A DNA stretch of 7,298 nucleotides from Dehalococcoidia bacterium (lineage in GTDB: Bacteria; Chloroflexota; Dehalococcoidia; GIF9; AB-539-J10), in NCBI GenBank assembly GCA_030669525.1, contig DAOVDO010000046.1, positions 1-7,298 on the forward strand, written 5' to 3'. The position numbers and the translations under genes were made by a program. Position 1 is the first letter of the stretch. The number at the start of each line of letters is the position of its first letter. This document shows positions 1 through 5,975 of the stretch, in pieces. The notes beneath the pieces were generated by a model. That model saw only the letters and a program-made list of their open reading frames with translations, ran no database searches and had not been told where the DNA came from.

Positions 1-1
1 G

Positions 2-688
2 GTACAGGACCTCTTATATTCCGAGGTGGGCAATACCGGTACTGCTATGTCATTAATGCGCCTGGTAGCAGCTCTAGAGGAAGCAAAAAAGGAAGACAGG
101 ATACTCCTCGCCAGCTATGGCAATGGATGCGATGTCTTCAGCCTGAAGATATCCGGTAATATTGATAAGGTTAGAGACAGGCGAGGGATAAAGAGACACC
201 TGGCATCCAAGCGGATGATATCTGGCTACAACCGGTACCTGCGCTGGCGTGAACTCATTGATATCCAGCCCCCACCACGCCCACCGATAGAGCTTCGGCA
301 ACCAGGGCCAGCAGCACAGTGGCGAGAAACTCAAGGAGAACTGCGCCTACGTGGAACCAGATGCAAGCGCTGTGGTACTCCACAATATCCACCCCAGAGA
401 GTGTGCATGATCTGCCAGGCTAAGGATGAATTTGACTATTACTCATTCCTGGATAAGAAAGCCAGTGTGTTCTCCTTCTCTCATGACTACTTAATGGCTA
501 CTGCTGACCCACCGGTCACTGTAGCCGTGATAGACTTCGAGGGTGGAGGAAGGATTATGTGCGATATGACTGACCGGGACCCCGGGGATATCGAGGTAGG
601 CATGCCGGTGGAGATGACCTTCAGGAAACTTTACTATGTGGGAGGAATTTATAATTATTGGTGGAAGTGCAGGCCAGTAAGATGTTAA
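2..688 (+). CDS. HMG-CoA synthase-like thiolase-fold protein fused to a C-terminal DUF35 zinc-ribbon/OB-fold domain (5' partial)
   Basis: The reading frame is open from base 2, so the true start and the N-terminal half lie outside the window; 228 residues remain. The GTG at 26 is internal to the family homology and is not the start. Visible residues 9-46 (VGNTGTA, then ALEEAKKEDRILLASYGNG) match the C-terminal end of the KAS III/HMG-CoA synthase fold, with the conserved Asn at visible residue 11. After a linker rich in Pro and Arg comes a DUF35 module: zinc ribbon with Cys121-x2-Cys124 and Cys135-x2-Cys138, then an OB fold (about 150-228). In the archaeal acetoacetyl-CoA thiolase/HMG-CoA synthase complex a separate DUF35 protein bridges the two enzymes; here that bridge is fused to the synthase-like partner and the thiolase follows 27 bases later. 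The likely role is acyl-CoA/acetyl-CoA condensation or its reverse. The synthase Cys/Glu/His residues are not in view, so activity is unproven. Confidence 0.85.
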   Translation, partial: VQDLLYSEVGNTGTAMSLMRLVAALEEAKKEDRILLASYGNGCDVFSLKISGNIDKVRDRRGIKRHLASKRMISGYNRYLRWRELIDIQPPPRPPIELRQPGPAAQWRETQGELRLRGTRCKRCGTPQYPPQRVCMICQAKDEFDYYSFLDKKASVFSFSHDYLMATADPPVTVAVIDFEGGGRIMCDMTDRDPGDIEVGMPVEMTFRKLYYVGGIYNYWWKCRPVRC

Positions 689-715
689 AGCTGGCCAGGC
701 CAAGGAGAAAGAAGG

Positions 716-1900
716 ATGGAAAGCATTAAGGATAAAGTTGCTATCATTGGAATGGGTTGTGTCAAGTTCGGGGAGAACTGGGATAAAAGTATAGATGACA
801 TGATAGTCGATGCTGCCTACGAAGCCTATGAAGATGCAGGCATAGAGCCCGGCGATATTCAGGCAGCGTGGTTTGGAACTGTCTGGGCTGGAGAGACAGG
901 GCAAATTATGGCTGCTCCATTGAAGCTACCCTATATACCTGTTACTCGTGTAGAAAATGCTTGTGCCACGGGGTCGGAGGCCTTGAGAGGTGCTTGCTAT
1001 GCTGTTGCCAGCGGAGTTTGTGATGTGGCTCTTGCGCTGGGTGCAGAAAAGTTGAAGGATACGGGCTTTATGGGGCTCCCCCAGACCAGGCCGAATGCCA
1101 CCTGGAGCTACCGTCTTACAACTCAAACACCACCAGCTGTATTTGCCATGATGGCCATTGGCTACTTTGCCAGGTATGGACTGAGCTACGAGCAGGGAAA
1201 GAGGCTCTTAGCTCAGATTTCAGTGAAGAACCACCACAATGGAACTCTTAATCCCAAGGCACATTTCCAGCGAGAGATTACGCTGGAGCAGGTCATCAAT
1301 GCACCCATGATTGCCTACCCACTGGGATTATTCGACTGCTGTGGTGTTAGCGACGGTGCAGCAGCAGCTATTGTGACCCGTGCTGACATGGCAAAGAGTT
1401 TCAGGGCCGACCCTATTTATCTCAAGAGCATACAGATCTGCCAGGGTCCCCGCGAGGGCTTCATGAACCCTGCTTATGATTTTGCCCACGTAGAGGAGAC
1501 TTATCGTGGAGGAATAGCAGCCTACGCAGAGGCGGGTGTGAATAAACCACGAGAGGAGATAAGCATAGCCGAGGTTCATGATTGTTTTACCATTACCGAG
1601 TTAACAATCATGGAGGACTTGCAATTCAGCCCCAGAGGACAAGTCAAGGAAGATATCGAGTCTGGCACTTTCACCCTGGATGGAAAGTTGCCAGTCAATA
1701 CCGATGGTGGGTTGAAGTGCTTTGGCCACCCAGTCGGTGCCAGCGGACTGAGGATGATGTACGAGGTGTATAAACAGCTTCAGGGCAAGGCTGGACCCCG
1801 CCAGGTAAAGAATCCCAGACTGGGATTAACTCACAATCAGGGTGGCGAACCCGGCGCAGCTACTGTCAGCGTTGTTATCGCTGGTAACGAGTTAGGTTGA
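716..1900 (+). CDS. SCP2-type thiolase (acetyl-CoA acetyltransferase family)
   Basis: This is a 394-residue protein of normal length for SCP2-type thiolases, which cleave 3-ketoacyl-CoA with CoA or run the reverse Claisen condensation. The nucleophile is Cys83 in NACATGSEAL. The other catalytic motifs are His288 in EVHDCFT and His338 in CFGHPVGASG. The C-terminus has the glycine-rich NQGGEPGAA stretch typical of this branch in place of the CxG motif of classical thiolases. The ATG at 716 is supported by AAGGAG at 702-707, eight bases upstream. The gene lies 27 bases after the HMGCS-like/DUF35 fusion, and thiolases of this branch commonly need a DUF35 partner (as in archaeal acetoacetyl-CoA thiolase and the BbsAB benzoylsuccinyl-CoA thiolase). 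A complex of the two products is therefore likely. Substrate chain length cannot be deduced. Confidence 0.92.
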   Translation: MESIKDKVAIIGMGCVKFGENWDKSIDDMIVDAAYEAYEDAGIEPGDIQAAWFGTVWAGETGQIMAAPLKLPYIPVTRVENACATGSEALRGACYAVASGVCDVALALGAEKLKDTGFMGLPQTRPNATWSYRLTTQTPPAVFAMMAIGYFARYGLSYEQGKRLLAQISVKNHHNGTLNPKAHFQREITLEQVINAPMIAYPLGLFDCCGVSDGAAAAIVTRADMAKSFRADPIYLKSIQICQGPREGFMNPAYDFAHVEETYRGGIAAYAEAGVNKPREEISIAEVHDCFTITELTIMEDLQFSPRGQVKEDIESGTFTLDGKLPVNTDGGLKCFGHPVGASGLRMMYEVYKQLQGKAGPRQVKNPRLGLTHNQGGEPGAATVSVVIAGNELG

Positions 1901-1975
1901 GGTAGCTAACGTTAACCCGTAGCAATTCTTATGCTATAGTATTAGTATACTTTAGATTTCTTCACATATTGCTGT

Positions 1976-2003
1976 TTGACAAGCAGCGGCCTCATGTGAT
2001 AAA
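1976..2003 (+). promoter_or_regulatory. Candidate sigma70-type promoter before the hydroxyacyl-CoA dehydrogenase gene
   Basis: A perfect -35 hexamer TTGACA (1976-1981) is followed after 16 bases by GATAAA (1998-2003, 4/6), preceded by TG at 1995-1996 as in an extended -10. It would start transcription near base 2010, about 32 bases before the next ATG. The rest of the 141-base gap (1901-2041) is AT-rich. I see no T-run terminator after the thiolase gene, so read-through from upstream remains possible. Confidence 0.45.
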
Positions 2004-2013
2004 AACCTTGGGG

Positions 2014-2030
2014 TCGGTTATTTCTACCGA
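2014..2030. repeat. Short inverted repeat just before the dehydrogenase start
   Basis: TCGGT (2014-2018) and ACCGA (2026-2030) are exact inverted copies around a 7-base spacer. They lie at the 5' end of the predicted transcript and end 11 bases before the ATG at 2042. No convincing Shine-Dalgarno sequence is present there. The repeat could be an operator half-site pair or a small hairpin affecting translation; a 5-bp arm also arises by chance fairly often. Confidence 0.3.
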
Positions 2031-2041
2031 ACAGATTAGCA

Positions 2042-3019
2042 ATGAAAGCGGAAGATATTAAAAAAGTGGTTGTGGTTGGGGCAGGGATTATGGGCGAAGG
2101 CATCACTCAGAATTTCGCTCAGGCTGGTTTGTTTGTTCAGGTGATTGCCCGACATGAACAGAGTTTAGACAGATGCGTTGCCCAGATAAATGCCAACTTG
2201 AGTCTATTCCAGGAGTTCGGTCTGCTAAAGGAAGACCCCTCTACCATAAAATCAAGGGTCGAACCAGTCTTAGCACAGGATTTAGATAAGGCGGTACAAA
2301 GCTGCGATTTCGTTGTTGAGTCTATCCCTGAGATACTGGAGGCCAAAAAGGACTTACTCTCATGCCTGGACTCACTCCACCACGATGTCATCATCGCCAG
2401 TAATACCAGCAGTTTTACCATCCCAACTCTAACAGAGGGACTACGTGCTCCCGGCAGGGTTATCGGTACCCACTACTTCAACCCGGCTCATATCATTCCC
2501 CTGGTAGAGATTCACCGTGGACAGCATACTGAGGATGAAGTGGTTGAGGTAACCAGAAGACTTATGCTCAGGGTTGGGAAGAAGCCGGTATTAGTAAGAA
2601 AAGAGGTTCCTGGCTTTATAATTAATCGACTCACAGGAGCTATGCAGCGAGAGGTACAATACTTAATAGATGAGGGGATTGTAACCCCTGAGGACCTGGA
2701 TACAGCAATTAAAGCCAGCTACGGCTTCAGGCTTGCCTGCCTCGGACCCATGGAAACAGAGGACATGATCGGTTTAGACACTTCGGCACGCGTTTCGGCG
2801 CGAATCTTCGAAGTCCTGAGCAATAAAACAGTACCATCACCTGCACTCCTGGAGAAAGTGGACAAGGGCGAGCTGGGTATAAAATCAGGCAAAGGATGGT
2901 ATGATTACTCGGGTAAATCCAGAGAGCAAATCATGGATGAAAGAAACAGAAAGCTACTGCGGCAGCTAATTTTGTTCCATTCCAGTGAGAAAGATAAGGA
3001 TGAAAATGTGACTTTATGA
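2042..3019 (+). CDS. 3-hydroxyacyl-CoA dehydrogenase family protein
   Basis: Family members oxidise 3-hydroxyacyl-CoA to 3-ketoacyl-CoA in beta-oxidation, or reduce it in reverse. The 325-residue protein has the N-terminal Rossmann motif GAGIMG (13-18), then VESIPE (92-97) and ASNTSS (119-124). The catalytic pair is His144 in GTHYFNP and Glu156 in PLVEIHRG, twelve residues apart as in the mammalian enzyme. GFIINRL (191-197) starts the C-terminal helical domain, and GLDTS and GIKSGKGWYDY (279-289) close it. The protein exceeds the usual roughly 280-residue single-function form by a charged C-terminal tail (about 291-325). The acidic residue that normally holds the NAD ribose at the end of the second beta strand is replaced by Ala36-Arg37, hinting at NADP use. 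The ATG at 2042 is the only usable start, since a stop lies in frame at 2000 with no start codon between; its ribosome binding site is weak. Confidence 0.92.
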   Translation: MKAEDIKKVVVVGAGIMGEGITQNFAQAGLFVQVIARHEQSLDRCVAQINANLSLFQEFGLLKEDPSTIKSRVEPVLAQDLDKAVQSCDFVVESIPEILEAKKDLLSCLDSLHHDVIIASNTSSFTIPTLTEGLRAPGRVIGTHYFNPAHIIPLVEIHRGQHTEDEVVEVTRRLMLRVGKKPVLVRKEVPGFIINRLTGAMQREVQYLIDEGIVTPEDLDTAIKASYGFRLACLGPMETEDMIGLDTSARVSARIFEVLSNKTVPSPALLEKVDKGELGIKSGKGWYDYSGKSREQIMDERNRKLLRQLILFHSSEKDKDENVTL

Positions 3020-3025
3020 CTGTTC

Positions 3026-3052
3026 TTGACAAAGTACATTACAACATATAAA
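3026..3052 (+). promoter_or_regulatory. Candidate promoter before the crotonase gene
   Basis: TTGACA (3026-3031, 6/6) is followed by TATAAA (3047-3052, 5/6) with a rather short 15-base spacer. Transcription would begin near 3059 and the leader would carry the AGGAG at 3081-3085, six bases before the ATG at 3092. It lies within the 72-base gap after the dehydrogenase gene, so it may be a secondary internal promoter of a longer operon. Confidence 0.4.
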
Positions 3053-3091
3053 GATACAAGAGGCAAAAATCTATTGAGAGAGGAGTAAAAA

Positions 3092-3934
3092 ATGGCAAAG
3101 ACACGTTATGTCGCCGTACCGAAACTCGAGGATTATAAGAAGCAGTTCGAGGAACATCTTGTCATGGAGCGCAAAAACGGGATACTTCAAGTGCGCCTGT
3201 CCACCCATGGTGGGCCATTCGTATGGAGCTTTCAGGCACACCAGGCGCTGGCCGAGGCCTGGAGTGTGATCGGACATGACCCCGAAAACGATATACTGAT
3301 TCTGACCGCCACCGGCCCGTACTGGATTGGAGAGTTTGACCACGACTCGTTTCGGGAGATTGAGGAAGACCCTAACGATGATAACCGCTATAACTCAACC
3401 TACCATGACGCCAGCAAGATAGTGGAAAATTTCGTCAACGATATTGATATTCCTACCATCGCTGCTGTCAATGGCCCCGGTATTCACACGGAGTTTGCCT
3501 TAATATCCGATATCACCCTGTGCACGCCGGATTTCATAGTTCGAGACGACCATTTCGGGGATGCGACGGTACCGGGTGACGCCCAGTCACTTACTTTTCA
3601 GGCCATTCTCGGTATCAAGCGCGCCGCCTACATGATGTTCATGGTAGAGGGCATTGATGCCCAAACCGCTCTGGACTGGGGAATTGTCAACGAAGTTCTC
3701 CCGAAGGAAAAGCTCCTGCCTCGTGCTTGGGAGATTGCCGAGAAAATTATGAAACAGCCCAGGACAATTCGCCGCCTGACACATCAACTCACGATTCGTC
3801 CCTGGAAGCGTATCATTATGGACGATTTCCAGGTTCAAATCGGGCTTGAGATGTATGGCAACGCTCTGATAAAGGCGCATCACCACTTCGACCAGATTAA
3901 AGAGAGATGGACAGAAGGGGAGGCGAAAAGGTAA
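3092..3934 (+). CDS. Crotonase-fold C-C hydrolase, 6-oxocamphor hydrolase-like
   Basis: This 280-residue protein has the crotonase layout: NDILILTATGP (66-76), AAVNGPG (124-130), SDITL (139-143), TVPGD (159-163), and an ALDWGIVNEVL segment (193-203). Its active-site set differs from enoyl-CoA hydratases. Aligned from memory with Rhodococcus 6-oxocamphor hydrolase, Trp45, His132, His154, Asp163 and Glu253 match Trp40, His122, His145, Asp154 and Glu244 at nearly constant offset. His154 sits where hydratases have their second catalytic Glu (rat Glu164); Glu134 keeps the first. The GGG oxyanion stretch is replaced by GPGIHTE. Oxocamphor hydrolase cleaves a cyclic beta-diketone by retro-Claisen hydrolysis without CoA, so a similar ring-opening step is inferred. 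Start: AGGAG six bases upstream. Twelve of 15 Arg codons are CGN, unlike the flavoprotein gene downstream. It could still be an enoyl-CoA hydratase/isomerase of unknown reaction. Confidence 0.88.
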   Translation: MAKTRYVAVPKLEDYKKQFEEHLVMERKNGILQVRLSTHGGPFVWSFQAHQALAEAWSVIGHDPENDILILTATGPYWIGEFDHDSFREIEEDPNDDNRYNSTYHDASKIVENFVNDIDIPTIAAVNGPGIHTEFALISDITLCTPDFIVRDDHFGDATVPGDAQSLTFQAILGIKRAAYMMFMVEGIDAQTALDWGIVNEVLPKEKLLPRAWEIAEKIMKQPRTIRRLTHQLTIRPWKRIIMDDFQVQIGLEMYGNALIKAHHHFDQIKERWTEGEAKR

Positions 3935-3940
3935 CAGCAG

Positions 3941-4702
3941 ATGAGTATATTTGATTTGACAGACAAGATAGCCATAGTTATTGGTGGTTCAGGAGGAATC
4001 GGTCATACTCTAGCTGTAGCTTTAGCTAAGGCCGGTGCTGACGTCGTTGTATCAAGCCGCCGACTTGATAAACTAGAGCCAGTAGCAGAGGAGATACATG
4101 CTCTGGGTAAGAAATCGCTGGCTGTTTCGGTCGATGTTACCCAGGAACAGTCAGTAGCCGATATGGTAACCCACGTCCTGAAGGAATTCCCTCGCATTGA
4201 TATTCTGGTTAACACTGCAGGTTTGATAATTCGTAAGCCTGCAGAGAGTATCCCTATTGATGAATGGCAGAAGGTTATGGATGTCAATGCCCGAGGTACC
4301 TTTATCTGCTGTCAAGCAGTGGCGCAGACGATGATAAAGCAGCGTGCCGGTAAGATAATAAACATGTCATCTGTGAGGGGTGCATATGGCGACCTTTTAG
4401 GTGCTGTGGCCTATTCTCCCAGCAAAGGGGCGATTAATATCCTGACAAAGACACTTGCCTGTGAGTGGGCTAAATATAATATACTGGTGAATGCCATTGC
4501 TCCCACCATAGTGGAAACTGACCTTACTCGCGGTGCCTTAGCTGACCCCGCTTTTGCACAGAGAATAAAGGCTCGTATTCCGCTCGGCCGATGGGCAACG
4601 CCTGAGGATATCGTTGGTCCTATGTTGTTTCTTGCCTCAAATGCATCCAATTTCATCACCGGGCAAATTATCTACGTTGATGGTGGTACAACTACCTGGT
4701 AA
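3941..4702 (+). CDS. Short-chain dehydrogenase/reductase (SDR, gluconate 5-dehydrogenase/FabG-like)
   Basis: This is a classical SDR of 253 residues, a normal length. The nucleotide motif is GGSGGIG (15-21); the usual Thr in front of it is Ile14. NTAG (91-94) replaces NNAG, Asn116 lies in DVNARG, and the catalytic triad is Ser144 with Tyr158-x3-Lys162. The loop between Ser and Tyr is one residue longer than in E. coli FabG. Arg40 and Arg41 after the second beta strand (VVVSSRR) favour NADP(H). The C-terminus ends with the typical GQIIYVDGG. The enzyme should interconvert a secondary alcohol and ketone; the substrate is unknown. It starts six bases after the crotonase stop, with AAAGG (3927-3931) inside the end of that gene as ribosome binding site, so the two are co-translated and may act on consecutive intermediates. 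Confidence 0.93.
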   Translation: MSIFDLTDKIAIVIGGSGGIGHTLAVALAKAGADVVVSSRRLDKLEPVAEEIHALGKKSLAVSVDVTQEQSVADMVTHVLKEFPRIDILVNTAGLIIRKPAESIPIDEWQKVMDVNARGTFICCQAVAQTMIKQRAGKIINMSSVRGAYGDLLGAVAYSPSKGAINILTKTLACEWAKYNILVNAIAPTIVETDLTRGALADPAFAQRIKARIPLGRWATPEDIVGPMLFLASNASNFITGQIIYVDGGTTTW

Positions 4703-4748
4703 TCAAAAATAACGCCGCAGGCTGATATAGAACTGAAAGCTGATGCAA

Positions 4749-4775
4749 CCGTAAGGATACTGAGTGGAGCTACGG
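4749..4775 (+). other. Possible hairpin in the leader before the BKACE gene
   Basis: CCGTA (4749-4753) pairs exactly with TACGG (4771-4775) around a 17-base loop. It lies in a 165-base gap (4703-4867) without any gene. A TATTAT box at 4785-4790 has no matching -35, so I call no promoter here. GCTGAT occurs twice just upstream (4721-4726 and 4739-4744). I do not recognise a known riboswitch class. Confidence 0.25.
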
Positions 4776-4818
4776 AACCAAAAGTATTATGTCAATCGCC
4801 TGAAAAATAGAAAGGTAT

Positions 4819-4844
4819 GTTAGCAACTGATTAGCGTTGGTAAC
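4819..4844. promoter_or_regulatory. Operator-like dyad before the BKACE gene
   Basis: GTTAGCAAC (4819-4827) and GTTGGTAAC (4836-4844) are inverted copies matching at 8 of 9 positions around an 8-base spacer. The dyad ends 10 bases before the AAGGAG ribosome binding site (4855-4860) of the gene at 4868. Its size and symmetry fit a dimeric regulator site; there is no T run, so it is not a terminator. An RNA hairpin masking initiation is the alternative. Confidence 0.45.
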
Positions 4845-4867
4845 ATTAGTATGAAAGGAGTATTCCT

Positions 4868-5797
4868 ATGAGCGAGGAGCAAGTTTGGCGTAAGGTGATT
4901 ATTACAGCGGCTATTACTGGTGCTGCACATACCCCAAGCATGTCAGATTACCTGCCCTTGACACCCAAGCAAATTGCTGATGATGCAGTTCGGTCATTCG
5001 AGGCTGGAGCTGCGATTGCCCATATACATGCTCGTAACCCAGAGACAGGTGATCCTACGCCTGACCTGGAGGTCTTCCGTGAGATACTGACCAATATCAA
5101 GAGTAGATGTAACATGGTCATTTGTTTAACCACCGGTGGCGCTGGTACTATCGATGAGAGAATAGCAGTGGTTCCTGAATTCAAACCAGAGATGGCAACA
5201 CTGAATTGTGGCTCAATGAGTGGCACTGCAATACACGTTTGGGAACGGATAAAGAAACCCAAGTTTGCCTGGGAAGAAGAGCATCTAAAAAGAGAGTACT
5301 TCGTCTTTGAAAACAGCTTTAAAATGATGCGGGAGTACAGCCAAATCGACAGGGAGAATAACACCAAACCTGAGATAGAAATTTGGGATATTGGGCAGAT
5401 TGGTGCCGTTAAGTTTATGCTTGAACGCGGATATATAGATAGACCCATCCATGTCCAGTTTGTCATGGGTGCCCTCAGTGGTATGCCATCCACAGTGGGT
5501 ACTCTAAACTTTGTTTATGAACAAGCCCGAAGAACGCTTGGTGATTTTACCTGGTCAGTGGCTGCTGCAGGTCGCGATCAAATCCCTATGGGTGCTATTA
5601 CCCTGGCTATAGGAGGTCATGTCCGGGTTGGTTTAGAAGATAGCCTGTTTTCTGGTTACCGCAGGTTGGCCACGAGCAGTGCCGAACAGGTTGAGCGAAT
5701 TGTTAATATAGCTCGTGAGTTGAGTATTGAACCAGCTACCCCTGATGAAACAAGGCAGATGCTGGGCTTGAAAGGACTGGACAATGTTAATTTCTAG
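4868..5797 (+). CDS. Beta-keto acid cleavage enzyme (BKACE, DUF849 family)
   Basis: BKACE enzymes condense a beta-keto acid with acetyl-CoA and release acetoacetate and a new acyl-CoA, using a divalent metal. The 309-residue TIM-barrel protein shows the family signatures: IITAAITGA (11-19), the metal ligands His52 and His54 in AHIHARNPETG, TTGGAG (88-93), MATLNCGS (109-116), and GGHVRVGLED (249-258). Arg253, Glu257 (third metal ligand) and Asp258 correspond to Arg226, Glu230 and Asp231 of Kce, the founding 3-keto-5-aminohexanoate enzyme. Kce Glu14, which holds the substrate amino group, is Ala20 here, so the substrate is probably not an amino acid. Compared with Kce there is an insert around 124-165. 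The start ATG is seven bases after AAGGAG. In this cluster it may activate a ring-cleavage product to its CoA ester without ATP; the acetoacetate formed could feed the thiolase side. Confidence 0.93.
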   Translation: MSEEQVWRKVIITAAITGAAHTPSMSDYLPLTPKQIADDAVRSFEAGAAIAHIHARNPETGDPTPDLEVFREILTNIKSRCNMVICLTTGGAGTIDERIAVVPEFKPEMATLNCGSMSGTAIHVWERIKKPKFAWEEEHLKREYFVFENSFKMMREYSQIDRENNTKPEIEIWDIGQIGAVKFMLERGYIDRPIHVQFVMGALSGMPSTVGTLNFVYEQARRTLGDFTWSVAAAGRDQIPMGAITLAIGGHVRVGLEDSLFSGYRRLATSSAEQVERIVNIARELSIEPATPDETRQMLGLKGLDNVNF

Positions 5798-5843
5798 CCC
5801 CTTAGCTCAACCCACCTGCGGAGTTTACTTTATTGCTACATCA

Positions 5844-5872
5844 TTGATAGACCACGATTTTGAAACTAAAAT
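5844..5872 (+). promoter_or_regulatory. Candidate sigma70-type promoter before the flavoprotein gene
   Basis: TTGATA (5844-5849, 5/6) and TAAAAT (5867-5872, 5/6) stand exactly 17 bases apart. This is the best-spaced promoter candidate in the window. Transcription would start near 5879, giving a leader of about 97 bases. The flavoprotein gene may therefore begin its own transcription unit; I see no clear terminator after the BKACE gene. Confidence 0.5.
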
Positions 5873-5885
5873 AGAAGGAGGTTAA
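5863..5885 (+). repeat. Direct repeat copy 1 (leader with Shine-Dalgarno, no start codon)
   Basis: This 23-base unit begins AAACTAA and ends AAGGAGGTTAA and matches the unit at 5951-5973 at 19 of 23 positions; the four differences fall in the middle five bases. It overlaps the -10 box of the candidate promoter. Where copy 2 is followed by GGATG, this copy is followed by AAGTAA, so the strong ribosome binding sequence here serves no evident gene. The nearest start, TTG at 5902, encodes only three residues. Confidence 0.6.
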
Positions 5886-5950
5886 AAGTAACAGGAGTAT
5901 TTTGAACCAATAACAGGATTATACCTCACCACACACAGATCCACAGTTTA

Positions 5951-5973
5951 AAACTAACAACAAAGGAGGTTAA
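5951..5973 (+). repeat. Direct repeat copy 2 (functional ribosome binding site of the flavoprotein gene)
   Basis: This is the second copy of the unit at 5863-5885, shifted 88 bases downstream. Its AAGGAGGT (5963-5970) is five bases from the ATG at 5976 and fixes that start. The 65 bases between the copies hold no recognisable gene or motif. Confidence 0.6.
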
Positions 5974-5975
5974 GG

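Noticed and set aside
26..688. GTG at 26 as the start of a short stand-alone protein
   Set aside because: The frame stays open to base 2 and residues around the GTG belong to the conserved C-terminal KAS III/HMG-CoA synthase motif, so the protein simply continues upstream of the window.
491..904. 137-codon open frame on the - strand spanning the first two genes
   Set aside because: It covers the end of the DUF35 domain and the start of the thiolase, both with clear family motifs on the + strand, and has no ribosome binding site or domain signal.
1892..1910. GTTAG/CTAAC inverted repeat at the end of the thiolase gene as a terminator
   Set aside because: The stem is 5 bp, AT-rich, overlaps the stop codon and has no T run after it; too weak for an intrinsic terminator.
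4948..5493. 181-codon open frame on the - strand
   Set aside because: It lies wholly inside the well-supported BKACE gene, opposite in strand, and its translation has no recognisable motif and a Ser/Ile-rich composition typical of an antisense shadow.
5902..5913. Tiny open frame (TTG to TAA) after the first Shine-Dalgarno copy
   Set aside because: It would encode only three residues from a TTG start; nothing supports it as a real leader peptide, though it was noted in connection with the direct repeat.
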